Assembly: GCF_013368755.1 (NCBI RefSeq)
Contig: NC_049566.1
Coordinates: 4,216,001 to 4,280,000, forward strand
DNA length: 64,000 nt
Source of the DNA: Talaromyces rugulosus
Lineage: Eukaryota; Ascomycota; Eurotiomycetes; Eurotiales; Trichocomaceae
Direction of reading: 5' to 3'
The notes under the pieces are model-generated. The model had not been told where the DNA came from, made no database searches, and worked only from the letters and a program-made list of their open reading frames with translations. The position numbers and the translations under genes were made by a program. This document shows, piece after piece, positions 38,286 through 50,845 of the stretch. Within the stretch, counting starts at the first letter, position 1. Each line of letters begins with the position of its first letter.

Positions 38286-41200
38286 CTACTCCTTCTTCCA
38301 CGCCTGATGCAATTTCCGAAACTCCGAGTCTGCAGCCAGCAGAGAGGTTGGATCGCCGTTTTCCACCAGGCAGCCATGCTTCAATAGTAAAACTCGGTCG
38401 AATCGATCGATGTATCGAAAGCGATGGATCACAGCAATGACAGTCTGCTCGGCAAACTCGGTTTCGATGACAGACTGCATTGTTGATTCGGTTTCCCAGT
38501 CCATGCTAAGACGCACAGTTAGGTCAGATAAAGAGAACTAGTGCAAAGAGCTGAAATTCTTTCTGCAAGCGCAAGTGGTTTAACATACCTGCTCGTAGCC
38601 TCGTCTAGGATTAGAATAGGACTCTGCACGACAATCGCCCTAGCCAATTCAAATAGCTGCTTTTGTCCAACTGACCAATGTTGGACTTCCAACTCCGCAT
38701 CCAGGCCACCCTTCAACAGCACGAGTTTCCACATGTCAACTTTTGTTAATGCGTATTCAATTTTGTCGTCGGAAGCGAGGCCTTGTGGATCGAGATTGAA
38801 GCGGATGGTGCCGGGAAGAAGTAGTGGCTCTTGCGGAATAACATTGATGGTACTACGGAGTAGTGAGCGCGGGACTGTTGTAATATCAGTGCCAGACACC
38901 TTTATTTCTCCTGCGCGTATATCTAGCATGCGCAAAATGGCCATTATAAAAGATGTTTTCCTGTTGAGTGGATAGAGGTTAGAAAAGTGAGGACAAAGTA
39001 AAGTTTAGATGAGAAAATAAACGCACCCCGAACCCGAAGGGCCGCAGACTGCAACTTTTTCGCCGGGCCGGATTTTAAGAGAAATGTTCCTGAGAATAGT
39101 GCTCGGCGAGGTACTGTTTAAAGGGAGAAAATTAGAATGGGAAGATAATCTGTAGGCGTGGTAGTCATACCTATATCCCGCACTGATGTTGTGAAACTGA
39201 ACATCGCCCTTTTGAAGCCAATCCCTTGTTGATTCGTCGAGAAGACCTGTTGTCTGCTCTTCCTCTCTTGGCGTATCCTTCGAGAAAGTCTGGATGCGAG
39301 TGACGGCACCAATACTCATCTCAACCATAGTCCACATCTTGATCGCCCGCGTCAAATTTTCATTAAACGATAGAAGCAAGTTTAACGCGACTCCGACACT
39401 GGCCGCATTAAATTGCGATTTCAACGAGGTGACCGTTGCGACTAAAATAACTGCAATCGCGCCGACCAATAAATTAATAACAAGTTGAAGCCATTGCTGA
39501 ATGCTCCAAAACATGTAAAACGCCTTCTGGCTCTCATTGAGTCTGTGTTGACTGCGCGCACGGAATGTAGACCTCCAGCCAAAAGCACGAATGCAGGCGA
39601 CTCCGTCAATGGTTTCAAGGAATTGTGTGTATAGCGGTGCTTTCACCTCGATGTCCATGATGCGGATCTGGCGTGAGGTGCGGAGATAAAAGGACTGGAT
39701 GAAATAAACCACAACAGCAACGAAAGGCACTGAAGTGGCGAGATATTTGCCAACCACGCAGATTATGATCAATTTAACGGTCAAACTGCCCAGGGCTGTA
39801 CATCGTTAGCATATTTCAACGGCTTCTGGGCGCGGGGCTTTTAACAAAACATACCATCAATGAAGTTTAGGTAATATGTAGGAAACATCAAATCCATTAG
39901 TTCCAAATCCTGGCTGAATCTAGAAAAGGTTGAGCAGGCGTTTTTTTTCCCCTCCGAGGGCAGTGAGGTTAGTTACCTGTTTATGATTGACCCAGTATCA
40001 ATAGTTTGGAAGAATGCGAATGGGGCCCTTGGAGAAAGTTAGCAAGGAAAGAGATCAAATACTTTTGCGACCAGTTCAATGTTACCCTAGCACAGCATTC
40101 AGCAAATCGGCGTGTAATTTCAGAGAAGTTCGGGAGAGCATGTCTATTATATATAGCCTATGCGGAGATTAGCCATTGCCAATATTAACCACTGCGGTAA
40201 CAAAAATAGGGAACGAAATAAGGTTCAAGGAGAACAAAATAAACGTACCTGCAACACGCTGCGATCCCAAATATTGATGAAAAGGTCAATACTCCGTAAA
40301 CCCCGATATAGAGACCAAGGCGTTGATTTGGTTTCTCGGTATTTGCGTCGACCCACCACTGGACCCAGATAGCTTCAAAAATCGTCAGTGTTTATGAAAA
40401 AAAAGGATGTTGACAATTCATGTCGAATGGAAGAGAGACTAACAGGAGAAGCTAGAAGAAAAACACGATACCATAATTGCTGCCTGTGAGAATATAAATA
40501 AGGTCCAACCAGCGGCTCCGATATAGTATGAATAAACCGACCAAGAGCCGTTTTGTGCCAATGTAGAGTTTTTTGTCTTCAAATTTTCCTCATATTCATC
40601 CAACTCCTCGCGCGAGCGTTCAATGGTTAGTTGCTGAGGAGCAGGCTGGAGCTCGACTTGCTCCTCGGGTGTATTCAGTTGGAGTTTGCTGAAGATATGA
40701 GGCATATCAGTTACTATATCAGCATATGGACCTTGGGCGAATATCGTTCCTTTATCTAAGACAATGATGTCGTCTGCATGAGAGAGGATTTGGTCTACAC
40801 GGATTAGAATAGTAATGGCATGCAGCACGGACTGAATATTCTCACAATTGTTGGTCACTAGAACCACTGACCGCCCCGCTTGCTTGAAATGTCCATCTTC
40901 ACTGAATAGTTGCTGTGTAATTGTTTCTAGAACACTAGAGTCGAGTCCACTAAACGGGCTGTCAAAAACAAGCAAGTCAAGTTTGGAATAGACAGCTCGG
41001 GCCAAGGCCTATTAAAATAAAGCGCAAGTGTCAGCAATGTTTAGAAACTATCACTTATTCTGTAGCAAAAAAAACTCACCACACGCTGTTTCTGACCACC
41101 ACTTAGAGATGCCCCTTTGCTTCCCGCCAATCGTTGGTCGCCACCAGAGAGATTCTTCAAATCATCTTCAAGGCCGCAGGAGGATACCACAAAGTCATAC

Positions 41201-43560
41201 CACTTTTGCTCAAACTCATTTGTTCCAATAATATTTTCTCTGATTGTCGTATTCATAATCCACGGAGTTTGTGGGGTATAGGCGGCACGAGATATGGGGA
41301 TAGGCGCGGGACTTCCTTGAAGGACATGACGGCCTAGCATAGCCTCAAGCAGGGTTGTTTTCCCACTAGCAATTGGTCCAATTATAGCAGTTATGCCACG
41401 ACGAATCTCAAAATTAAGGTTGTTTAGAATTGGTGGCGAAGTGGGAGACCTTGAAATTGCTGCATCCTGAAACGAGATCAATGATGAGGCGATCGGCGGA
41501 GGAGTCAAGATATTATGTAATTCAAGGTCACTCGAATCAGAGCTAGGAGAAGCGAGATCCTGTGGGTCGTAGTCCGAATCCTTGTTGCAATACTCTTCAA
41601 TCCGATCGAAGCAGGAAATGGCTTGTTTAAACGACGGAATGGCTTGGCAAAATTGAAGAAGAGGTGACGTGAGGAGAGATATAAGAGCGAGAGAAGTGAA
41701 AGCTTGAGCGGAAAGTAAAGATTCGTCATTCTTGGAGACTGAAATGCCAGCGTAGATTACCAAAGTCACAAATGGAGTGAAATCAAGCGGTACATTTGCT
41801 GAAAATATGGCATCAGTAAATTTTATCGAGGAAAAAGTCAAACCAGAAACATACAAATGACAACTTGCCAGATAAGGAGTTTTCTGAATCGTAAAGAAGT
41901 CTGCACTTCAATCTGTCGAAGCTTCGACACAATTGTCGATAAGGCTTTTGAGAGGCCTAGCATTTGCATGGCTTTAATATCTCCTACCATGGTCGATGTA
42001 ATGGCCACTCTCTTCTGTACACGCTCGATCCACTCCTTCTGAGCAACACCAGATCGAGAGGAGATAGGAATCATTGTTCCTACGCAGACTAATTCAACCA
42101 GTGTTAGTACCGTGTACATAGCGATCGAGGGCCGTGGTTTGTCCATACCTAGTGCAATCACCAATGGAATAACACAAGCCACGCCGACCTGACGTCCTAG
42201 AAGCCATAGGGCTATGGCAATTTCGACAATAGACGCCCATAGTTCATGAACCGTTCTTAGGTTATAAGCAATTCGCTCGATATCAGTGCCCATAAGTGTC
42301 ACAGCCGCCGAGTTTTCTAGATCCTCAGGCTGAAGGCCAAGTGTTTTATCGTAGATCATAGATACTAGGCCAGCTCGCAAAACAGAGATTAGGCGATTGG
42401 TTTGTCTCCAGTAGACGGCGGTTGAGATCTATATTTTGTGAGCCTTGGCACTATAGCCTTTTGTTATTGTACCCACAGTAATGCCAGAGTACACGAGAAT
42501 ATATGCTCCAACTAGCGATGGCCCATAATTTTTATTCTCTGGGGTTGGGGAGGCCCCCATGAAATTGATAGTGGTAGTAATTAAGAAAGGCTGTGAGAAG
42601 CTAAAAGCACTGAGAGCAAGACGAGACGGAATTGCCCAAAGGAAAATAGGCCTGTAAGCAGCAAATGCAGCCCTAATTAGTATATTCTTGCCTGATGCAC
42701 GCCTTGTCGCAAATTGCCGCCGTAGTCTATCTCCTGAATCTTCGCCCTGAAGTTCAGCATCGACTTCTGGCAAGTCATCAACCTCGAGCACCTTGGAATT
42801 ACCCGCTTTGAGCAAGGGAAGCAAATAAACGTAAAAGCTTCGACCCCAGAAACCGCTGCGCTCTTCTCTGTTACGCAGCTGATACAGAGGCTGCAATGAT
42901 GTGAACCTGCTTGCAGACTCCGCAAATAAAACCAGGACCGTGACGATGAAGATTGTGGTCCAAAGACCGCGGCAAACGGTGACCCCATCCTCACCTGCGA
43001 TCAACCAGAGTGACCGCAGTCGCGGCAATGCTAGAAGACTCGCGGAGGAAAAGTAGAGCACAAGGATATAAGACGGCGCAATGGAGCGTTGGTCTTCTAG
43101 AAATGATGTCCATATGGCTGCGAGAGTGGCGGCAATGTTGATCACAGCAGCGGGGATAGATGCTCCTGTTCGAAGGGCCGGGGATTTGGCTTGGAAAGCC
43201 GTGTAGACAACGTGGAGAATGAATAAAGTGGCCAGAAGTATCTATGACTGTTAGCAAATTTTGAACCAAATGTACCGTTGGTAAATTTCTGACCAATTTC
43301 TGAATCGCGAGCTTATATCCCACTACTTTGACCGCTTGATGCTGCAATTGACGCCAACGGGATGGTAAGAGAAGCAAGAAGACGGCGGCTGGTAGAAGGA
43401 CAAAGAAGGAATCTTCAAACAACAGGGCAAAGTCAAACGAGCGACAGCCCACAGAAATTCGCGGCCCAAAATTATTGTCACTCCCTATGGGACACTCGGA
43501 GGTGGGCGCTGCGTCTGTCACCGACAGTGGGCTGTACACGTCTCGAAAGATGTGCGCCAT
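38286..43560 (-). CDS. ABCC-type (MRP) full ABC transporter
   Basis: Fifteen exons from ATG 43560: 43294-43560, 42477-43241, 42149-42428, 41855-42088, 41080-41798, 40846-41008, 40444-40794, 40249-40372, 40086-40157, 39977-40027, 39855-39919, 39171-39795, 39027-39113, 38589-38960 and 38286-38505; 1464 residues. An N-terminal TMD0 (CPIGSDNNFGP, FALLFEDSFFVLLPAAV) precedes two TMD-NBD halves. NBD1: Walker A GPIASGKTT (656-664) and LSGGQKQRVALARA. NBD2: Walker A GPSGSGKTS (1263-1271), SVGQKQLFELARA and LILDEATSS. NBD1 lacks the catalytic Glu (FDSPFSGLD) and has Asn for the H-loop His, so ATP turnover probably relies on NBD2. A 51-base stop-free intron (40795-40845) is easily missed. Likely an exporter of organic anions or drug conjugates. 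Confidence 0.88.
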
Positions 43561-44070
43561 TACGCTTCGACTGGACCGAATTATTTACTTTCCGCAACAT
43601 TCTGACTACATTTGAAGGAATGCATGGGTTTAAGTATATTGTTGACCTTGTCAATAAGCGATAAAGCTGCTGGCTAGCCTATACCTTATCTAGTAAGGTT
43701 GAGCCTCTAATCGTCCACCCTAGGAAGATGGCGTGCGATTAACAAAGTACTCCGAACTCCGTTAAGTATTGCTGCCTAGCTATGAATGCCGAAAATTGTG
43801 TAGAAAAAAGATACTGGAACCGTGCCAACACCGAAAAAATTCGGAAAACACGGTTGCTGAAAAGATAAGGCGAGGTTGGGCCGAATAAAGAACGGAAGCA
43901 GGAGCGGCTGAAATTAACTAATCTAAGAGCCAGATAAATCAAGTGTTGGCTACATGTATCAATTGATATATCTTTTACCTGTCAAGCCATATGCGGTCGT
44001 CTTTATGAGACGCCATCCCTTGCACCCACAGCACAATTACATATAATCCAGGTTCCCTCGGAGGTTGAGA
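43561..44070. other. Intergenic region
   Basis: Promoter of the ABC transporter and 3' region of the dioxygenase, both on the minus strand. No coding signal. Confidence 0.5.
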
Positions 44071-45055
44071 TCAAGCCGTGGATTGCACTTGCTGAGGCCA
44101 TTTTCCAATAATGTACTGCGAATTGCACATGTTCGTAAGCTCCCACGTCTCTGCTTTTAGCTTTCCATATGAGTCCTTGTCGTCCTCACTGCCGGCAGCC
44201 CCTGCCACAAACAGAGCAGCCATAAAATGATCATCACTGCCATGAGCATCCCTGAATTTCGGATGTTTCATCAAGCGCGTCATTGCACGGCGTAGACTAG
44301 GCCCACTATTATTCGAAATCACGTCTTCGACGGCCTGCCGGAAGTCCATGGCCCAGTCTCCTGGGGGCGTCTCCTGGGCGAAATTGTCAAGATATTTCGT
44401 CATGGGACTCCAAACATTGCGGTACAGGTTATGAACTGCCCCTCCGGTACCGATAAGAAGATAGCCCTGTTCTCGAAAAGGGCGGAGAGCCGCACCCACT
44501 CGCACATGGAAGTGCGGATCGTACCGAGCATTCATGGAGATAATAGTTGTTGGTGGGCATTTGTTGGGAAACATTCGAATTAGAATTAGATATGTGTCGT
44601 GGATCCAGTCAAATTCATCATTGCCGGTTACCTCCAAACCTTCGGCCGACAACGCCTCGATGCACTTTTCGCCAGTCTTCAAGTCGGAAACAAGTTCATA
44701 GTCCATATACTTGGACGATTTGACGTACGCTACTGGTGACTTTCCGGGGTGAGGTTTCATAGAGACTTCGATTTTGTTTGTGCCAACGCAGTCCCAATGA
44801 GCACCCTTTTTGTATACGCCATCAGCGATTTAGCTTCAAGCGAGTATGTATTGACGGGAACCCATACCATCATTATCACGCCTTTAATACCATAGGCATT
44901 TGCATCATCGCCGCATTTTTTCCAATAGTCTGCGGATTCAGACTCTTCTCCGAGCATCATAGTCGATCCATGAGATAAAAAAAGAACCGGGGTCAACGCT
45001 GCTGTAAATGGTCATTATCGTTCACTCCGGGGTTGATTCTTTGACACGTACTCAT
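44071..45055 (-). CDS. LigB-family extradiol ring-cleavage dioxygenase (4,5-DOPA dioxygenase-like)
   Basis: Three exons: 45052-45055 (only ATGA), 44868-45001 and 44071-44805; 290 residues. The product starts MTALTPVLFLSHGST. Candidate metal ligands and catalytic histidines are H12 (LSHG), H49 (GAHWD, built by splicing), H115 (DWIHDTY) and H171 (GGAVHNLY), matching the class III extradiol dioxygenases. These use Fe(II) or Zn and split catechol rings next to the hydroxyls. The second intron ends in AAG, which is needed to give MGAHWDCVG. Fungal members act on DOPA or related catechols. Neighbouring hydrolase, cupin and reductase genes suggest degradation of an aromatic compound. Confidence 0.85.
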
Positions 45056-45704
45056 ATTGATCTTGGTAGCTAACAATACACTTTCAATCTAACCGGCTAG
45101 ATGAAGAGAAGAAGAGACTGTATTTGTTCTGGAACATATGCCAAAACATCTCCCATTTCAACCTTTCCCCGGTTTAGTCCTCTTTTGGACTAAATAGCTA
45201 GGGCAGCACTAATTCCCGAGGTGGAGGGAGCCCACCCGAAACGACCCATACCCCAAATTATTGTCTTGGGGGTAGCTAACGCAATTGGTGGCTATAGTAG
45301 TTGTAATGATTTTCAGTTTCGCAAAGCAGACTTCTATCGCAGCTTATCCTTCTTGTTGGTTGTTTCGTGGGATGACAAAACGAGTAACAGGTACGACTGG
45401 CTGTTCGACAGCCCGGAGACATTCTGGGAAAGCATAGATTGATTCCATTCGAATGCGGCCAATAGAAATCGCGCAGTAAGCAGTCTTCTACCAGTGGAAT
45501 TTATTCTAAATACAAATTACGGAATCCACTACGTACCCCTAATTTGCAAACCCCGGGTGTTAATCCGGGGTGATGACGCGGGGTTCGGTTGTGTTAGCGG
45601 CACCTGGAAGCAATCCTTATTACATCGCAATCTCAGTTTCTCTTTCCACCTCAAACTCCACTATCGGATGCTCATAGCTCGTCGCTGTGACAGAATTGAA
45701 ACCA
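45056..45704. other. Divergent promoter region
   Basis: 649 bases between the dioxygenase (-) and the hybrid zinc-finger regulator (+), a layout that often couples a regulator to its target. No open frame with protein-like features. Confidence 0.45.
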
Positions 45705-48541
45705 ATGTCTTCTCCACGAGCTCCCTTACCTACCGTGCCCGACACCCAGCCTCCAAGCCGCCACCTCTATCAATGCGGGACATGTTTCCAGTCGTACACG
45801 CGTGTGGATCATCTGACACGCCATATTCGGTCTCGTATGTACTCTACAATCTTCGACGTTGAGTTTTTTTTTTAATTGCAACGCTAATACTTTCGGGTGG
45901 GAAGACACGCAAGAAAAGCCCTATGAGTGTTTGGTATGCAGTAAACGATTCGGTAGAATGTAAGATTGTTTGGAGAATTCACTCGGTGGCAACGTCATCA
46001 CAATTCCACCCCACGAATTCTAACGCATCATCTAGTGATCTTCTAAATCGACACGCGACTCTTCACAATACGGATGGCGATAAATCTTCCAAAAAACGTC
46101 GCCGTCATAGCAATGCTGGCGTAGTTGCTAGAGTTACACAAGCGTGTGGTGCCTGCGCCGAGAACCACCTGCGATGCGAAGACCGAAAGCCCTGCAAGCG
46201 ATGCATAAAGCGGAAAATTCCATGTCAAGTTCCGCAAAAATCCCTTACGGATGTTAACATAGTAACACCTACATCAATGGAGCAATATAGCTCGGTGGAA
46301 AATGAAACAGTTCTAGGAAGCGAAAACGAAGCTTCCCAGCAACTACAGACCGAAATTGATCACCAGCTAGGCGGTCAATTTTCAAATCCGTCATACAAAT
46401 CGATCGACCCACAGTTGTGGCTACATGATGAGTCTGATATGACTGTCGGTAATGAACAGGAATCTAATCCCAATCTGGAGCCCATCTCATCCCATGATTA
46501 TGGGGGACTGCTGGCCCCAGAACCAATGGATTTCTTTCCTGGCTCATTGAACTTTGGAACTATAAGTGGCAATAGAACTCCAAGAACTATGATTACTTTT
46601 GGTCTAGAAACAGATCTTGACTTCAGTACGGTCGACCTCAGCCTTCTCGACTCTTACAATACTCACAACCCCTTCGAGTTCGACACACTAGCGATTTATA
46701 CGCCTTTATTCGAGTCCATAGATAAAACTATGAACGACAACGGTATTAATGAAACAAAGGATTCATATTCTCCACACCGGCGAATATGGCGTTTCGTTCC
46801 AACCTCTGAGGACCATGGCTTTTGCGAACATGATAATCTTTTATTACCACCAAAAGCCGTTTCTAACCCAACTCCTGAAAGTTTAGTCGATTTTGATAGC
46901 CGGTCGACACCTGGAAGGCTTGATTTATTATCCCGTGACAAAATTCTTAGTATCGCCGTCAGTCAATTGAAACAACCGATCTCTCTAGCAGTGTCTTCCT
47001 TTCCCTCACTCGAATTGCTGGACAGTCTCATCCAATATTACCTCACTGCACCATTTTCAAGCGGAAATTTATGGTTTCATCGAGCTAGCTTTAATCCCAA
47101 AAGGGTCCGGCCCGAACTTCTGCTTGCAATGGCGGCGGCTGGGGCTGTTTTGACTCCAGATTCCACTCTTCGGAAATTGGGGTTTGCCATGCAGGAAGTT
47201 GTCCGCCATCAACTTCAAATAATCTTTGAAGGTGACAATACATTAATTCGAGAAGTGGAGCTACATGAAGCATTCTTGTTGAATCTAGAAATTGCGATAT
47301 GGAGTGGGAATAGCCGGAAAATGGAAATTGCTGAAAGCTTTCTTCAGCCTTTACTAACTATGATACGCCGCGGAGGAATGCTCCACCATTCTTCGTACCC
47401 AGCAATTACTGTTCACGATAGTGATGATGGAGATGTTTTAGAACAGAAGTGGATGTCATGGGCTAAGCAGGAATCGGCGAAACGGCTGGCATATCGTGTT
47501 CTGAAACACGACGCGCAATCTTCTATGGCACTTCTTATCAACCCATTGATTTCCTATGCAGAATTTTCCGTTCCCTTGCCAGCTTCTCCCCGGCTTTGGA
47601 CTGCGGCGTCTGCTCAAGAATGGAAAGAGATTTATTTACAAGATAATGCCGTTTTTGCGTCGGGTCCAGTTCCAACGCTGAGTGACTGTGTCGCCAACTT
47701 TGACGTTTTAGAATCGAACAGGTCTGTTTCAGATACTACCATATTATGTGATGCGATATTGCATACTATGTGGGCGATAGTGTGGGAGTATCGACGATTC
47801 AAGTCCCTACTCGGCAACAACTCCCGGTATTGGGACAATGGTCTTTTGATGACATCTCGCTACCAGGAACTTGCCAAACTTCTTGGCTATTTCCGCATTG
47901 GATGCCAAGATCAGAGTGGCATATTATTAGAGGTGATATCAATGCATATGCATGTTTCCTTGGAGGAGATTCAAGTATTGGCTACCTTGGATGATCCTAT
48001 TAAGGCTCTTAAAACCCAGCAATGTTCCTCAATTATGCGGTGGTCAAAAGAGAGAGAAGCTCGGCAAGCCATATGGCACGCTGGTCAAGTGATACGACAT
48101 GTGAAATTGCTCCCTCCGCAGACTTTGCGAGATTTCACTGCAGTCCTACTTTATCATGCTGGATTAGTCCTCTGGGCTTATGGACTATCCCTCCGGGTTA
48201 GAAATGCTACGAACCCCCTTTATGAATCGCGTCTAGACAGGAGTCGTTTAGATAGTCTGGCATCTGCTGCAGGTATTTATGAACAGGAAAATGCTTGGCT
48301 TGATGGGGAGGAAACCGAAGAGGTGCGTCGGTACATTTCACTTGAACGTGGAGTACCAGCTTTACGAGGTACACTACCTGAAACACTGCTTGTGTTGCTA
48401 GATGATCCAAAGGCGGTTCTTGATGTGGTGCTGAGCGTCATGGAAAGCAACTATCCCGTCCAACCATCCGTCAAAAAGCCTCCCTTAGTGGTGAATTTGA
48501 TCCACCTAATTGAAAAAGTACGTGAGGGGACTAGGTATTGA
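45705..48541 (+). CDS. Hybrid C2H2 + Zn2Cys6 transcription factor
   Basis: Three exons: 45705-45834, 45905-45959 and 46036-48541; 896 residues from ATG 45705. The first C2H2 finger is C24, C27, H40 and H44, its last His formed across intron 1. The second finger (C52, C55, H68, H72) is spread over exons 2 and 3. A basic patch (KKRRRH) leads to a Zn2Cys6 cluster, C99-x2-C102-x6-C109-x5-C115-x2-C118-x6-C125. A fungal-specific regulatory domain fills the C-terminal half. Intron 1 ends in AAG. An ATG at 45923 opens a long frame but lies inside exon 2 in a different frame, so it is not the start. It probably controls the surrounding accessory genes. Confidence 0.88.
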
Positions 48542-48724
48542 AATTCGATTAATTATAGAAACACGTACGGGTTTAATAACCTGGCTGTTATTTGTTGAAT
48601 ATCGATCGTTGGTATTCTTTAGCTGAGAAAAGCTTTGTCTGCATTGCACTGATATTATGTTGTATGAAGTACAGTGAATCTTATTGTTGCAAGTACACAT
48701 GTAACAGGCCATGCTACATGTGTA

Positions 48725-50468
48725 CTATACATGCCATCTGTATTTCAATAACGTACCCACGCCAAAATAGCCCAGTGTTCCAAGCCCAACCAGAATTGGG
48801 ACAGAAAACAATGTTAGTCCAGTCAGAATACCCTGTTCAAAAAAGCCAACTTGAATACGTCCTTCCGCAGATCGCCTTGCCGCTCTTTTTGAAGCCAGGT
48901 CTACTGCGCTTGATACCTGTGACTGCAGACGAACAATTGAAGCACGCCGTTTGCTTGTGATTATTGCTTCATGGAGAGACTCAGACAGCGATGACTTAGT
49001 GGTGTACTCTGGTCGTGAAACTGAGAAAATATCCTCGGGGTATCGTAGTGATCGGTTAAACTTGGTGTTCTCAGGAGAACAGGGGCCGACTTTTTTTATT
49101 GTTAGCAGATGAAGAAGAGTTTTGAAGGAACGTGAATCAACTTACGTAAAATCTCAACAGGAATTTGATTTATGAAAGAAACACGAGAGTCGATGAATTG
49201 GCTAAGATATTTCGCGGATTCAGCATCTGAAAAGAGATATGATCCTAGTAGTGTTTGGTTACTGGATCGACATTGTTAGTTGAGTTGAAGCTTGATTACC
49301 GCAGTTGGGGGTAACCTCACCTGTTAGACAAGTCGATTGCCTCGTCAAGCGATCGAACGCTGTGGATGACGAGATTGCAGCCCGAAATCTTGGCGTCAAG
49401 CAGTGGGGATTTTCTAAAGATAATAATATTAGAACGTTATTAGGGAGGGTTAGGAGTTCCTAGAATATACCTTTTTGTTACCTCCAATATCTTCCCTCTT
49501 CCAAGGGACGAAATAACATTGACTCCATTGTTCTCAGCTTCAGTTTGTACCAAGGAATCTAGTTGCTGGGTGATTCTATGACTCCGCTTGTGCGTATCGA
49601 AATCATTGGAGGATGAATTCGTCGTTAGGTTAACTGCGGCATTCATAGCAGCAACCAAGAACGGCTCTTTCACAAACTCATTGACAAAAACAACGTCCGG
49701 GGCGTACGGAGAGTTCCCTGAAAAACTAAAGCGGGCAGTGACCAGTGCTTCTGCAGCTTTGAGCAAGTCGGCTGTTCGGTCGACTACTGCAACTGTGCGG
49801 GCCGACGAGGGTGATGATAGCGGTACGTTAATAATACCACTCGTAGGCAAAGGTTGATTTGGTTCTTCTTGATAAAGGCGAATATGATGGGGCCCTAGGT
49901 CTTCGTCTGATGCTCGACTGGATACGAACTCGACGACACTGTGGTCAAGACTAGACTTGAGTAGCTTTCTCAGTAAAGGAGGAACTGCTTGCAGAGTATT
50001 ATGCAACTTGAAAGTGTTCTGGTTAGTAATTGTACTTGTACTTTCATCAAGAAATGAAGATAGCTGCTATACCTCGATGACGATGCAGTTCCCAGCTGCA
50101 ATTGCAGCACTCACTGCCACAATGACAGAGTAAAATAGCGTATAGCTGGTTGGTACAATGTACACAATACCAAAGGGCTCGTGCCTTTCTTCTCTGTCTT
50201 CGCTCCTAAGAACGGCATATTCGTCCTTCAGGGTAGCTTTAAAATCCAGTGATTGGTAGTGGGCGTTCAAATTATTCATAGCCAACAAGTATTCAATGGA
50301 GACTTCGTTAGCACTGTGACCACTATCTTCGAAAATTGCTTTCTCAATAGCACCAGCATGTTCAAAAAGAGTCCTTTGGAGACTCTCGAGCTGTAGCTGT
50401 CGGCAAATGACATTGTGCATACGCCCGTCAATGGCAGCCTCGCGGACCGCTTGGAGATTCCGGGCCAT
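48725..50468 (-). CDS. Aldehyde-dehydrogenase-like pseudoenzyme with C-terminal membrane anchor
   Basis: Five exons: 50073-50468, 49471-50006, 49321-49413, 49146-49261 and 48725-49089; 501 residues from ATG 50468. The fold is that of ALDH (FGIVYIVPTSYTLFYS in place of the usual PWNFP region, then AIAAGNCIVIE). The catalytic loop normally reading GQxC-AP is GNSPYAPD here: the nucleophilic Cys is gone, and no general-base Glu motif is found. The end carries a hydrophobic segment (ILTGLTLFSVPILVGLGTLG) and a short tail, suggesting a tail anchor as in fatty aldehyde dehydrogenases. Two of its four introns end in AAG. Probably catalytically dead; a structural or regulatory role is inferred. Confidence 0.8.
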
Positions 50469-50845
50469 AGTGACTTTCCTGAGTGCTTCGCATGAATCAA
50501 AATGATCCGAGAAGTGAAATTGATAAACAACTGCCTTTGTAAAACTTGTCTTAAAATAAAAAATTTGCTTGCACTCATTAAGCACGCTTCCTGTGAATTG
50601 GTTCTTAGATCATCCTCCACTTCTAGGTACCGGGAGAGTGCGATGAAACCTAATCCCCCACATCCCGATTTTCCAGTTTGCTGGGCATTGGATCGGATGA
50701 GGCGGATATGAGAGTAGTAACTAAACTACAGAGCTTGCGTTCTGTGAACTCCATTCAACTAGGACATACTCATTCTTTTTCTTGTTGGGAGGCTTGTCCG
50801 CCGTCATATTGCAACCTCGACTAGACATACCACAAAATCTTGAAA
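50469..50845. promoter_or_regulatory. Divergent promoter region
   Basis: 377 bases between the ALDH-like gene (-) and the 111-aa gene (+). No specific site stands out. Confidence 0.35.

Noticed and set aside
45923..48541. Regulator starting at ATG 45923
   Set aside because: That ATG is inside exon 2 in another frame;the upstream exons provide the two C2H2 fingers in frame with the Zn2Cys6 part.
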